Shown here piece after piece: positions 6,259 through 13,143 of a stretch of DNA of 33,667 bases; the first letter of the stretch is position 1, and the number at the start of each line of letters is the position of its first letter. The notes beneath the pieces are model-generated. The model had not been told where the DNA came from, searched no databases, and saw only the letters and a list, made by a program, of their open reading frames with translations. The translations under genes and the position numbers were made by a program. Origin of the DNA: Candidatus Hydrogenedentota bacterium (GTDB lineage Bacteria; Hydrogenedentota; Hydrogenedentia; Hydrogenedentales; CAILVY01); contig JAKQOG010000231.1 of the NCBI GenBank assembly GCA_029565395.1, positions 1 to 33,667 of the forward strand, given 5' to 3'.

Positions 6259-7560
6259 ATGGTGAAAAAGACAGAACCGGCGGGACAAGACACACCCGCA
6301 AGTCACGATTCCCATGAAAAATTGATGCTCGCATGGGACTATTGGAAGTTGGATTCCGCTATCACTTCGGTTCTAAAAACTCATTGGTGTGATACACCGG
6401 TTCCCGGTAAGAATTATTCCCATCGTGTGATTGACCCCAAAGTTGATGAAAACCGAAGGGTGCTTCGCAATGTTGCCGAAAGATCGTTAAAGGCCGGTGC
6501 TCTACCCGGCTATCAAGAGGATCATCCGGTTGCTTGTCCAAAGGGACTGAGCGGTGAGTTTTCTATTAAGCAAGTGTCCTTTTGGTATGTAAAACGAGAT
6601 GACTTTCTCATTTTGGCGAAGAGCAAAGGTTTTTGGGACCCAGAAGATTTTGTACTGAAAATCGAATTGCCTGAACTTACACAGGCGTACTCTGTGAACG
6701 AAGAATCAGATCGCCTGACGCTTCCGATAACCGAGTACTTCCAAGGGGAACCCCCAAGAAATACCCCACAAGGTATACCGGTGGAAGATCTCCTTCATTG
6801 GGGCTATGCCATGGGCATGGAACCTACACCGCTTGGAAAAGAATTATTTGATCGAGTTGCGGCGCGGGGCTTGTCCTTTTTGGCAATATGCCCGGACGGG
6901 GAAATGAGAGAGATTCCGCTTACCATCGCTCAACACAACTATATGGTGGCGGCGCTGCGTACAGCGAAACGCCCCAATGAACCTCACGCATACCATGCGA
7001 TATGGTCGCAATTTCTGACCGACACAGGACCACACCCTTGGAATTTTGACCGTGACTACATTGAGGTGAAGGTAGGGGAATGGTATGACGATGCCGTGAA
7101 AAATAACATATCGGACATTAAAGATTTTTTTGATGGGAAAGACAAACCCCGTCTGAATAGTTACAGGAAGAGGAAAGCTGCATCGGGAAAAGGAAATAGC
7201 ATAAAACCCAACGGTAGACTTGCGGAGGCGCTTGGGGTGGATGACTGGGGGCAGATCGAAGTCAAAGTATTAGCAAATGGCATCCAATACCGGCGGGCGG
7301 GTACAGGGGATGCTTTTTTGAAACGCGACTGGGGGGCACTTGGCGTGAAGGGGAAAACAAAGGTTTCCGGGCTACTTATCAATATTGCGAAATTTGGCGG
7401 AACATATCCGAACCCACACAAGGAAAAACGCTGGGATATTGTCCATGATTTAAACACGGCATTCATGGCGGCTTTTGGGTTATCAAAACAACCCTTTCAT
7501 AATGTCCGGCGACTGGGGACACAGAGTAACATCAGTTCGATTTCTTGGGGTGGGAGATGA
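6259..7560 (+). CDS. Unrecognised 433-aa protein, element B cargo candidate
   Basis: I do not recognise this protein. It is soluble with no signal peptide or membrane segment. Residues 20-60 contain a Trp-rich stretch (LAWDYWKL), a central part (about 175-240) is mixed alpha/beta, residues about 300-320 are very basic (RKRKAASGKG), and the C-terminal third may be a second domain. GGGGGTG precedes the ATG by about 6 nt. It is the first sizeable gene inside the left end of element B, with its own leader and a strong hairpin after it, so it is probably its own transcription unit. In phage satellites such end-proximal genes are often accessory (for example anti-phage) cargo, which is inference only. 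Confidence 0.65.
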   Translation: MVKKTEPAGQDTPASHDSHEKLMLAWDYWKLDSAITSVLKTHWCDTPVPGKNYSHRVIDPKVDENRRVLRNVAERSLKAGALPGYQEDHPVACPKGLSGEFSIKQVSFWYVKRDDFLILAKSKGFWDPEDFVLKIELPELTQAYSVNEESDRLTLPITEYFQGEPPRNTPQGIPVEDLLHWGYAMGMEPTPLGKELFDRVAARGLSFLAICPDGEMREIPLTIAQHNYMVAALRTAKRPNEPHAYHAIWSQFLTDTGPHPWNFDRDYIEVKVGEWYDDAVKNNISDIKDFFDGKDKPRLNSYRKRKAASGKGNSIKPNGRLAEALGVDDWGQIEVKVLANGIQYRRAGTGDAFLKRDWGALGVKGKTKVSGLLINIAKFGGTYPNPHKEKRWDIVHDLNTAFMAAFGLSKQPFHNVRRLGTQSNISSISWGGR

Positions 7561-7584
7561 CAATCTTGACCTCCTATTAGGGTA

Positions 7585-7613
7585 GCCATGGGAGGCGCGA
7601 AACCCCCCATGGC
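7585..7613. terminator. Strong hairpin between convergent genes
   Basis: A perfect 8-bp stem GCCATGGG / CCCATGGC lies between the stop of the plus-strand 433-aa gene and the stop of the minus-strand zinc-ribbon gene. More G-C pairs are possible inside. There is no T-run, so it would be a weak intrinsic or 3'-end-protecting structure that could act in both directions. Confidence 0.5.
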
Positions 7614-7635
7614 ACGGCGTTACCAGATAATGGGC

Positions 7636-7806
7636 TTATTTTCCTTCCGGTAATTTGCACCCATGCCGACATTGCCATGAACCACGGTAATAGTGTCTAC
7701 CATTGGTGAGTGGTTTAATGTTAGCAACGTGCCAATCACCGCACACCTTACATTCCATTAATCCGGTGTGCTTATCAACGAGGCGCATTACTTTACGTGT
7801 CGCCAT
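7636..7806 (-). CDS. 56-aa zinc-ribbon-like protein
   Basis: The frame runs from ATG at 7806 to TAA at 7636-7638, with GGAGG 8 nt upstream, a very good ribosome-binding site. The protein has CKVCGDWHV near residues 19-27 and WQCRHGC near 44-50, so two Cys pairs (C-x2-C and C-x3-C) arranged like a small zinc ribbon, with basic residues at the N-terminus. It is the only minus-strand gene of element B and is divergent from the AlpA-like operon across a repeat-rich 319-bp region. A small DNA- or RNA-binding regulator is plausible; the family was not recognised. Confidence 0.65.
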   Translation of the reverse strand: MATRKVMRLVDKHTGLMECKVCGDWHVANIKPLTNGRHYYRGSWQCRHGCKLPEGK

Positions 7807-7845
7807 ATTTCATACCTCCATTTTGTGTTGGTTGATTTTTGGCTG

Positions 7846-7892
7846 CTCGTTTAGTTTTGTCTCGTTTCTGTTCGTTTCCCTATATCTCGTTT
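7846..7892 (+). repeat. Iteron-like YTCGTTT repeats
   Basis: CTCGTTT at 7846-7852, 7861-7867 and 7886-7892 and TTCGTTT at 7871-7877, in direct orientation with start-to-start steps of 15, 10 and 15 bp. This looks like initiator-protein iterons or tandem operator half-sites. Confidence 0.5.
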
Positions 7893-7952
7893 CGCCTATG
7901 AAACCTATTCTATCAAGTAGCACAGATGTACACAATGAGTCTAAATATTTCC

Positions 7953-8055
7953 CTTGCTTACCTTGCCCGGCAAGGGAACTCCAAGCCATGTCTTGCCATT
8001 TATCGCACCCAATAAATACAGCACGATCACAAATTTTCCCTTGCTTGAACCTTGC
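7953..8055. repeat. CTTGC repeat cluster
   Basis: CTTGC occurs at 7953, 7962, 7992, 8040 and 8051, and its complement GCAAG at 7970. Two longer matching blocks (TTTCCCTTGCTT followed closely by CCTTGC) begin near 7948 and 8035. They lie 70-170 bp upstream of the AlpA-like gene and could bind a regulator or replication protein. Confidence 0.4.
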
Positions 8056-8125
8056 TTTTTGAGGGTTGGGTAGACGCTGATGAACGGCATAGGGCCGGGC
8101 GCGGCGCGAAGCAAAGGAAATCAAA

Positions 8126-8332
8126 ATGCTATTGGATGTCAAAACAGTTTCAGAAATGCTCCATGTGGGGCAACGGACTATTTGGCGCTTCCGTGACGCC
8201 GGGCGGATGCCCGCACCCATCACCCTTGGCCGTTCGATACGCTGGCGGGCGGCGGACATTTCCGCATGGGTGACGGCGGGCTGTCCCGACTGCGCGCGGA
8301 CAGGGTGGAAGCCGGAAGGGGGCGCGCAATGA
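8126..8332 (+). CDS. AlpA-family/HTH_17 transcriptional regulator
   Basis: This 68-aa protein is a classic AlpA/excisionase-type winged helix: LLDVKTVSEMLHVGQRTIWR as the HTH, then F-R-D-A-G-R-M-P-A-P as the wing turn, then L-G-R-S-I-R-W-R-A-A-D-I-S-A-W at the end. Such proteins in P4-like satellites and Gram-negative PICIs activate the element's own operon and integrase and can act as excision factors. AAGGAAA precedes the ATG. It is the first gene of a tightly packed plus-strand operon to at least 11362, with an ATGA overlap into the next gene, and is likely the master activator of element B. Confidence 0.8.
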   Translation: MLLDVKTVSEMLHVGQRTIWRFRDAGRMPAPITLGRSIRWRAADISAWVTAGCPDCARTGWKPEGGAQ

Positions 8333-8508
8333 TTAACTGTGAAGATTGTTGTTTCTGGGATTCAGACGAATGCCACAGGATGCCTCCTACCGTGGTAGCT
8401 GCGGCTGATTCTATCAACGGAGGTGGAACACTCATGACGGTTTGGCCAGAAACCGAAGCGGATGATTGGTGTGGGGAAGGGAAGGCGCAAGATGAAGATC
8501 ACGATTAA
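8329..8508 (+). CDS. 59-aa Cys-rich phage protein
   Basis: The ATG at 8329 overlaps the AlpA-like stop (ATGA) and follows AAGGGGG. The protein begins with INCEDCCFWDSDECHRMPPT and ends with W-P-E-T-E-A-D-D-W-C-G-E. This pattern (C-x2-C, F-W, E-C-x-R-x-P-P, then W-P-x-T-x-x-x-D-W-C-G-E) is one I recall from short hypothetical proteins of many phages and prophages. The Cys residues probably bind a metal. No function is established. It overlaps the next gene by 17 bp. Confidence 0.65.
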   Translation: MINCEDCCFWDSDECHRMPPTVVAAADSINGGGTLMTVWPETEADDWCGEGKAQDEDHD

Positions 8509-8692
8509 CGTTGACCCTACACCTTCCGCAGGGAATGCCGGGGACTCTGGGAACAATTCGCGATTGCGGGAAATGGTTTACCTGGCGTGTTCTAAGTGCT
8601 GCGGTGGGCAATGTGGGGATATACGGCGATGCACACAAGAGAATTGTCCAGCGTGGCCGTTGCGGATTGGATCTACCCATGCGGGCGCGTAA
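8492..8692 (+). CDS. 66-aa Cys-rich protein, relative of the 2781-3203 protein
   Basis: I chose the ATG at 8492 (GAAGG about 8 nt upstream). After a polar N-terminus the protein reads L-A-C-S-K-C-C-G-G-Q-C-G-D, then IRRCTQENCPAWPLRIG. The order of Cys pairs, the I-R-x-C step and the P-[LF]-R-[IM]-G ending match the first cluster of the Cys-rich protein of element A. Presence in both islands suggests a conserved role in these elements, perhaps metal-dependent DNA or protein binding. The function is unknown. Confidence 0.6.
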   Translation: MKITINVDPTPSAGNAGDSGNNSRLREMVYLACSKCCGGQCGDIRRCTQENCPAWPLRIGSTHAGA

Positions 8693-9557
8693 CATCAAAC
8701 CCGGCGTGTTCAACAACGAAGTACTGGCGGATGCGCCGATAGAGGCGCGCTACCTCTTTATTGGCCTTTGGTGTCTTGCGGATAGGGAAGGGCGGCTTGA
8801 ATATCGCCCGCGTCGAATCGCGGCGGCAATCTTTCCCTATGATCGAGAAGTCGATGCCGAGGGCTTAATAGAGACTTTGGCACAATTGAAGGATGCAGAC
8901 TGCCACCCGGCGTTTATTGTCCGATATGAGGCAGAAGGAAAGCACTATCTTCAAATTCTGAACTTCAAAAAGCATCAGAGAATTCATTCCAACGAGGCCG
9001 AAAGCACGATTCCTGCACCGCCTATAGATTCAGAGACTTGTCACCAAGGCGACAAGGACTTGTCACCAAGGTGCAAAGCGCTTGCTTCTGAATGTCTGAA
9101 TGAGGAATGTCTGAAGGATGGAACAACGCCTTCCGGCACTTCCCCTCTTGATGACCCCCTGGCGGACCTTCCCCAACTGGAAACCTTCTACCCTTCCCTG
9201 TGGGCGATGATTACAGATGCGCACCCTTCCACACGGCAACCGGAAGCAGGGAGCAAGGCGGATAATGATGCCCGATGCACCTTGGCGCGGCTTGTCCATC
9301 GTGATAAATTCACCGAAGGCGAAATAGTCCAAGCCCTAACTTGGCTATTCGATGCGGACCACAAAGACGCGGAATTCTGGCGCGGGCAAGTGGGCGCAAT
9401 CGAACCCTTGCGGAAACGCGGACGTTCGGGCTTGATGAAAATGGCCGCAATCCATGAGTGCTGGAAAAAGGCCACGGGCGCGGAAAATGAATCCGACTGG
9501 ACGGATGAAAAGGCGGCGCAATTTGAGCGGGAACTTGCGCGGGAAGGTGGGGCATGA
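8679..9557 (+). CDS. Phage replisome-organizer-like protein
   Basis: The longer open frame starts at 8511, but the family signature begins at the ATG at 8679: M-R-A-R-N-I-K-P-G-V-F-N-N-E, ARYLFIGLWCLADREGRLE, and R-I-A-A-A-I-F-P-Y-D. This is the N-terminal domain of phage replisome-organizer/DnaT-like proteins, which bind the origin and help load the helicase. The 292-aa protein continues through a variable linker (about 115-165) and a C-terminal helical domain (about 175-285) with a KMAAIHECWKK segment. The start overlaps the previous gene by 14 bp and has only a weak Shine-Dalgarno sequence, so translational coupling is likely. It overlaps the primase-helicase gene by ATGA, fitting one replication module. 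Confidence 0.75.
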   Translation: MRARNIKPGVFNNEVLADAPIEARYLFIGLWCLADREGRLEYRPRRIAAAIFPYDREVDAEGLIETLAQLKDADCHPAFIVRYEAEGKHYLQILNFKKHQRIHSNEAESTIPAPPIDSETCHQGDKDLSPRCKALASECLNEECLKDGTTPSGTSPLDDPLADLPQLETFYPSLWAMITDAHPSTRQPEAGSKADNDARCTLARLVHRDKFTEGEIVQALTWLFDADHKDAEFWRGQVGAIEPLRKRGRSGLMKMAAIHECWKKATGAENESDWTDEKAAQFERELAREGGA

Positions 9558-11362
9558 TGGACAAAAGCGAACGATACAATCGGGATGCCTTGATCGCGGC
9601 TCTTACGGAAGCCGGGGCACAATTCCGAGGGAATGAATGCCGATGTCCATTCCATCAGGATAAACGGGCTTCGGCTGGCGTCTATGAGAATTCCGGTGTC
9701 TGGCGCTTCAAGTGTCATTCCTGCAACGCTTCGGGCGATGTGTACGACATTAGATCGCGTGTCCGGGGTGTTCCCCTGGCCGATGTGTTGCCGAAGGAAG
9801 AAAAGCCCCTGGCGCAAATGAAACCCACTACGAAGGAAACGCGGCGGACCTATCCGACAATCGAAGCCCTGGCGGGCACGATTAAGGAACGCATAGAGGC
9901 GCGGTATGAGTACACCCCGGATTTTGTAGTTTTCCGCGTTATCGGTGCGGACGGTGACAAAATCTTTAAACAGGTTCACAAGGAAGGCAATGTGTGGCTA
10001 TTTTGCGCACCCCCGAAGCCCTGGCCATTGTACGGGCGGGAAGGCATCGGCACGGATGAATATCCCGTGGTAGTGGTGGAAGGCGAAAAGTGTGTTGAGG
10101 CATTGCGTTCCATTGGCTTGATTGCGGTGACTTCACCCTGTGGCGCGGGCAAGGCGCATTATGCGGACTGGACACCCTTGCATGGGCGAGAAGTAATTCT
10201 ATGGCCGGACAACGATGCTCCGGGCCTTGCGCATATGCAGGACGTGGCGGCAATTCTCAAAAGCAAAGCCGAGTCCATCCGCGTGGTGGATGTTTCAAAA
10301 CTTGGGCTTGCTCCCAAGGGTGACGTGGTGGACTTATTGGAATGCTGGCGGGATGATTCCGTTGAAGCAAAACGGGCCGCTATTTTGAAAATCATCCGCG
10401 AAGCCGAAGCTGTTACCCCTGCGGGTGATCTGGTTTCACTTATCGAAAACACAATCAGCGGCAAGCGGCGCGATATTCCCTTACCTTGGGGGCGCTTGTC
10501 CAGATTGGCACGGCCACTACTTCCGGGAAGCATCACGTTATTGTGTGGGAGTCCGGGCTGTGGAAAATCCTTTATGCTCTTGGAAGCGGCACAATTCTTT
10601 CATAACGCGGTGTGGACGGTGGCGGTGTTCGTCTTAGAGGAAGATCGGGCGGCGTGTTTATTACGCACCCTGACCCAACTGGAAGGCGATTCCCAGATAC
10701 TTGATCCTGATTGGATGCGCGGGAACCCCGAAGCGGCACGGGCGGCGCTGGCGCGGCATCAATCGGAGCTGGACACCTTCGCGGGGGTGATTCACGATGC
10801 CCCTACAAAGCAACCGACAATCGCGGACCTGGCGAAGTGGACAAGGGAACAAGCGGCGGCGGGTGTCCGCCTCATTATTGTTGACCCTTTGAGTGTTGCG
10901 GATTTTGGCGCGGAACCTTGGAACGCAGCAACAAAATTTATGGTGGACGCGGGGAAGGCAATCCGAGACTACGGCGCTTCGCTCATACTGGCGCTACACC
11001 CCCGCAAGGGCGCAACGATCAACGGCTTACTGGACATGGACGGGGTGGCCGGGGGCGCGGCATTTACCCGGCTGGCGCAATCCGTCCTATGGCTGGAACC
11101 CCATACCGAAGGGCACGCGGCAACAATACACACGATGGACGGGCTTCAAACCACACCGGCGAACAGGACACTTCACATTTTGAAGGCGCGCAACGGGCCG
11201 GGTCAAGGCGCGCGGCTGGCATTCCACTTTTCACCCGATACATTGACCTTTGATGAACTTGGTATCGAAGCCCGAAAGCCGAGAAAGCCTAAGCCATATC
11301 ATCCGGGCATGGTGGACCTGTCCGCAATGATTGCCAACACAGGGAGTTCAATCGATGATTAA
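9554..11362 (+). CDS. Phage-type primase-helicase (CHC2/Toprim + RecA-like ATPase)
   Basis: This 602-aa fusion would synthesise primers and unwind DNA at the element's replication fork. The N-terminal zinc-binding module has C31-P-F-H34 and C54-H-S-C57. A Toprim domain spans about 165-270, with YPVVVVEGEKCVEAL and ILWPDNDAPG supplying the acidic residues. The C-terminal half (about 300-560) is a RecA/RepA-like ATPase with Walker A GSPGCGKS (332-339) and Walker B LIIVDPLS (D444), followed by a basic DNA-binding region. The layout matches virulence-E/RepA-type replication proteins of phages and satellites. The start overlaps the organizer stop by ATGA, and AGGTGG lies just upstream. The gene appears intact. 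Confidence 0.85.
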   Translation: MMDKSERYNRDALIAALTEAGAQFRGNECRCPFHQDKRASAGVYENSGVWRFKCHSCNASGDVYDIRSRVRGVPLADVLPKEEKPLAQMKPTTKETRRTYPTIEALAGTIKERIEARYEYTPDFVVFRVIGADGDKIFKQVHKEGNVWLFCAPPKPWPLYGREGIGTDEYPVVVVEGEKCVEALRSIGLIAVTSPCGAGKAHYADWTPLHGREVILWPDNDAPGLAHMQDVAAILKSKAESIRVVDVSKLGLAPKGDVVDLLECWRDDSVEAKRAAILKIIREAEAVTPAGDLVSLIENTISGKRRDIPLPWGRLSRLARPLLPGSITLLCGSPGCGKSFMLLEAAQFFHNAVWTVAVFVLEEDRAACLLRTLTQLEGDSQILDPDWMRGNPEAARAALARHQSELDTFAGVIHDAPTKQPTIADLAKWTREQAAAGVRLIIVDPLSVADFGAEPWNAATKFMVDAGKAIRDYGASLILALHPRKGATINGLLDMDGVAGGAAFTRLAQSVLWLEPHTEGHAATIHTMDGLQTTPANRTLHILKARNGPGQGARLAFHFSPDTLTFDELGIEARKPRKPKPYHPGMVDLSAMIANTGSSIDD

Positions 11363-11422
11363 ACATTTTTCAACTTTCAACAACACGGGCGCGGTTGCGC
11401 TCGATTAGAAAGGACAAAACTT

Positions 11423-11677
11423 ATGGTCACAAAGACAGAAATTGAATTCGAGGACGCCGTCCGCGCGGAGATGGCACGCGGAAAAAGTTATGTTCGAGCC
11501 GTCCGCGCCCTGGACGCAAAAAATCCTGGACTGCGGCAACGTCTCATTGCCGAAGCGAATGCGGCGCGGCACAAGAAATTGGATGCGCGCGAAGTTGAGC
11601 AAAGACAAAGAATCTTCAAAGCAGAAATTTATGGGTCACGGAATCAGCAGCGTCGAACAACGCGGAGGGTCCGATAG
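11423..11677 (+). CDS. 84-aa small basic protein
   Basis: This is a short charged helical protein with IEFEDAVRAEMARGKSYVRA near the N-terminus and an Arg-rich C-terminal end. The E-F-E-D-A-V-x-x-E-M-A-x-G-x-S-Y-x-x-A-V pattern resembles short phage proteins, but I cannot name the family. GAAAGGA precedes the ATG. It follows the replication genes after a 60-bp gap and precedes the coiled-coil protein by 1 bp, so the two are one unit. Confidence 0.55.
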   Translation: MVTKTEIEFEDAVRAEMARGKSYVRAVRALDAKNPGLRQRLIAEANAARHKKLDAREVEQRQRIFKAEIYGSRNQQRRTTRRVR

Positions 11678-11678
11678 A

Positions 11679-12245
11679 ATGAAAAAGCGAACATTGGAAC
11701 AAGAATCCAAGACTTTAGATCTGGCCGGCGCCCGCGCGCGGAAACAAGAACTGGAAGCAAGGCGCGCGGAAATCAACCAGCGGCTTGCCAGCCTCACACA
11801 ACAACGTGAAGCAGAGATTGCGGAGCGGGTTTTGTCGGGGTCAGATCCTTGCGAAGAAACAGATTTTGCGCAAGAACAAACAATCGCGGCGCGCCAAGTG
11901 ACTTCCATTGAAATGGCACTGAAGGCACTCGAAAATCATATTCAAAAAATGGAACTGGCGGAAAAGACCGAGCACTGCTTAAGCGAGTGTCGCAAGGCAC
12001 AAGAGACGGCGGCGGCGGCATTCGAGGAGTTTCTCCAAGTGCTCCCACGCTGCGTTGAACTCCACAATGCGCTTTTGAAAGCGCAATCAAGCCATGGGGC
12101 ATACAAAATGCGGGCGGCTGAACTAGGCGCTCCGGGGGGCAATCCCGCATTCAAATTCCATTGGCGTCTCCCGGCGAGCCTGTGTCAATTTAATGACCAC
12201 GGCATCCGGCTGTTTTTGCGAAAGAACGCGGGGCGTGATAAATAG
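11679..12245 (+). CDS. Coiled-coil protein of element B, unknown function
   Basis: The start at 11679 has GGAGG 9 nt upstream; the longer open frame that begins at 11442 overlaps the preceding gene and is not used. The 188-aa protein is almost entirely charged helix through residue 150. A coiled coil with many Ala, Arg, Glu and Gln residues covers about 15-60, and helices with Cys residues follow (SECRKA, PRCVEL). The last 40 residues are less charged. Phage scaffold-like or capsid-redirecting proteins can look like this, but so can many structural proteins; I assign no function. Confidence 0.55.
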   Translation: MKKRTLEQESKTLDLAGARARKQELEARRAEINQRLASLTQQREAEIAERVLSGSDPCEETDFAQEQTIAARQVTSIEMALKALENHIQKMELAEKTEHCLSECRKAQETAAAAFEEFLQVLPRCVELHNALLKAQSSHGAYKMRAAELGAPGGNPAFKFHWRLPASLCQFNDHGIRLFLRKNAGRDK

Positions 12246-12451
12246 ACTAACCTCACTATGCCCAATGCTCCCCATTATGGAGTATACGGGGTATTTATCT
12301 CCTAGCGGGTCGCCGTTTGCGGCAGGCGGCCCGCTCCATTATTACCCGGCAAAAAATGCTTGGGTCCTTTCCAGGGGGTCCCCCGCGCTCGTTCCGAGTT
12401 TAATGCCGGAATATTTATAAGAATGACCCTTAAAACTTGGAGTAATAAGAC
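12246..12451. other. Intergenic stretch with a strong hairpin
   Basis: This 206-bp gap precedes the small-terminase gene. An 11-bp stem AGCGGGTCGCC (12304-12314) / GGCGGCCCGCT (12325-12335), with one G-T wobble and a 10-nt loop, is its main feature. There is no T-run. It may separate transcripts or, given its place just before the small-terminase gene, be part of a packaging or recognition site (speculation). I see no convincing ORF. Confidence 0.4.
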
Positions 12452-12907
12452 GTGAACACTTGGCTTGACCGTAAAGCTATGGCCGGTATCCTTGGGGTGA
12501 CCCTGGCGCACTTCAATAATCACATTCAACCGTATCTTGACCAAAAACATGTGAAGCGGCGGGGGCGCAAGTGCTATTTTAATGCGCCAGCGGTAGTGAA
12601 ACTTCGCGGCGAGCTCTTAAAGCGGAAGGTGACCGGGGAAGTTGATAAACCCAATTCCACTTGGTTAGAGGAATTCCGCAAGGAACGGACTTTGCTGTCA
12701 AAACTTGAAAGGGAGATGCGCGAAGGCAATCTGTTACGACGTGAAGAAGTGCATGAATCCCTAGGGCAATTGGCGGCTATCCTGCGCAATGCGGGCGAAA
12801 CATTAAAGCGTCAATTCGGTGCGGAGGCGCAAGACATACTCAACGAGGCATTGGAAGAGTTTGAACGGCGGGTGGATGGTCAATTTTCGGTGAAAGAAAA
12901 AGGTTGA
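12452..12907 (+). CDS. Nu1-like phage terminase small subunit
   Basis: This 151-aa protein begins with a winged-helix DNA-recognition domain (WLDRKAMAGILGVTLAHFNN, then a basic Y-L-x-x-x-x-V-K-R-R-G-R-K-C-Y-F segment). A linker follows, then a long helical region (WLEEFRKERTLLSKLEREMR) and a C-terminal domain with REEVHESLGQLAAILRNAGE and an A-x-x-I-L-N-E-A-L segment. That is the organisation of Nu1/DUF1441-type small terminase subunits, which recognise the packaging site. No large terminase is encoded, so in a satellite this protein would redirect a helper phage's packaging motor to the element's DNA, as in known PICIs (inference). The start has no strong Shine-Dalgarno sequence. Confidence 0.75.
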   Translation: MNTWLDRKAMAGILGVTLAHFNNHIQPYLDQKHVKRRGRKCYFNAPAVVKLRGELLKRKVTGEVDKPNSTWLEEFRKERTLLSKLEREMREGNLLRREEVHESLGQLAAILRNAGETLKRQFGAEAQDILNEALEEFERRVDGQFSVKEKG

Positions 12908-12932
12908 CAAATAACAAAAAGATTGGTATATA
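12904..12932 (+). promoter_or_regulatory. Near-consensus sigma-70 promoter of xre-int, leaderless
   Basis: TTGACA (12904-12909), a 17-bp spacer and TATATA (12927-12932). The ATG at 12939 sits 6 nt after the -10 box, about at the expected +1, and there is no Shine-Dalgarno sequence. The message is therefore probably leaderless. The promoter overlaps the last codons of the small-terminase gene. Confidence 0.75.
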
Positions 12933-12938
12933 TGTATC

Positions 12939-13142
12939 ATGAACATGACGGAAGCATTGAAAAAAGCAATCAAAGAATCGGGCCTATCGCACAATGAGAT
13001 AGAACGCATTTCGGGCGTGAACCGCTTAACGATTGCGCGGTTCATAAACGGAACTACCACTCTTCGATTAGACAAGGCCGATGATCTTATGAAATTTTTC
13101 GGGCTGAAATTGGTGAAGTCGAAAAAGGGGCGGAGTAAATAG
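12939..13142 (+). CDS. XRE (Cro/CI-type) regulator
   Basis: This 67-aa protein is little more than an HTH_XRE domain: ALKKAIKESGLSHNEIERIS, then G-V-N-R-L-T-I-A-R-F-I-N-G as the recognition helix, then a basic tail. It is probably the repressor that keeps the island quiet or controls the integrase. The promoter allows starts at 12939 (leaderless) or the second ATG at 12945. Lambda cI from PRM is a known leaderless repressor transcript, a parallel in form only. The gene lies 1 bp before the integrase, so the two are co-expressed. Confidence 0.75.
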   Translation: MNMTEALKKAIKESGLSHNEIERISGVNRLTIARFINGTTTLRLDKADDLMKFFGLKLVKSKKGRSK

Positions 13143-13143
13143 C

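Larger units (their letters stand above)
7807..8125. promoter_or_regulatory. Divergent regulatory region with repeat arrays
   Basis: This 319-bp gene-free region separates the zinc-ribbon gene from the AlpA operon. It holds two sets of short repeats (listed separately) and a near-perfect palindrome CCTTGCC-C-GGCAAGG at 7961-7975. The first half is pyrimidine-rich on the plus strand. It is the best candidate in element B for a replication origin or master control region. No clear sigma-70 promoter stands out. Confidence 0.5.

Noticed and set aside
12193..12420. A 75-codon plus-strand ORF before the small-terminase gene
   Set aside because: It overlaps the coiled-coil gene, covers the hairpin, and has no ribosome-binding site or protein-like composition.
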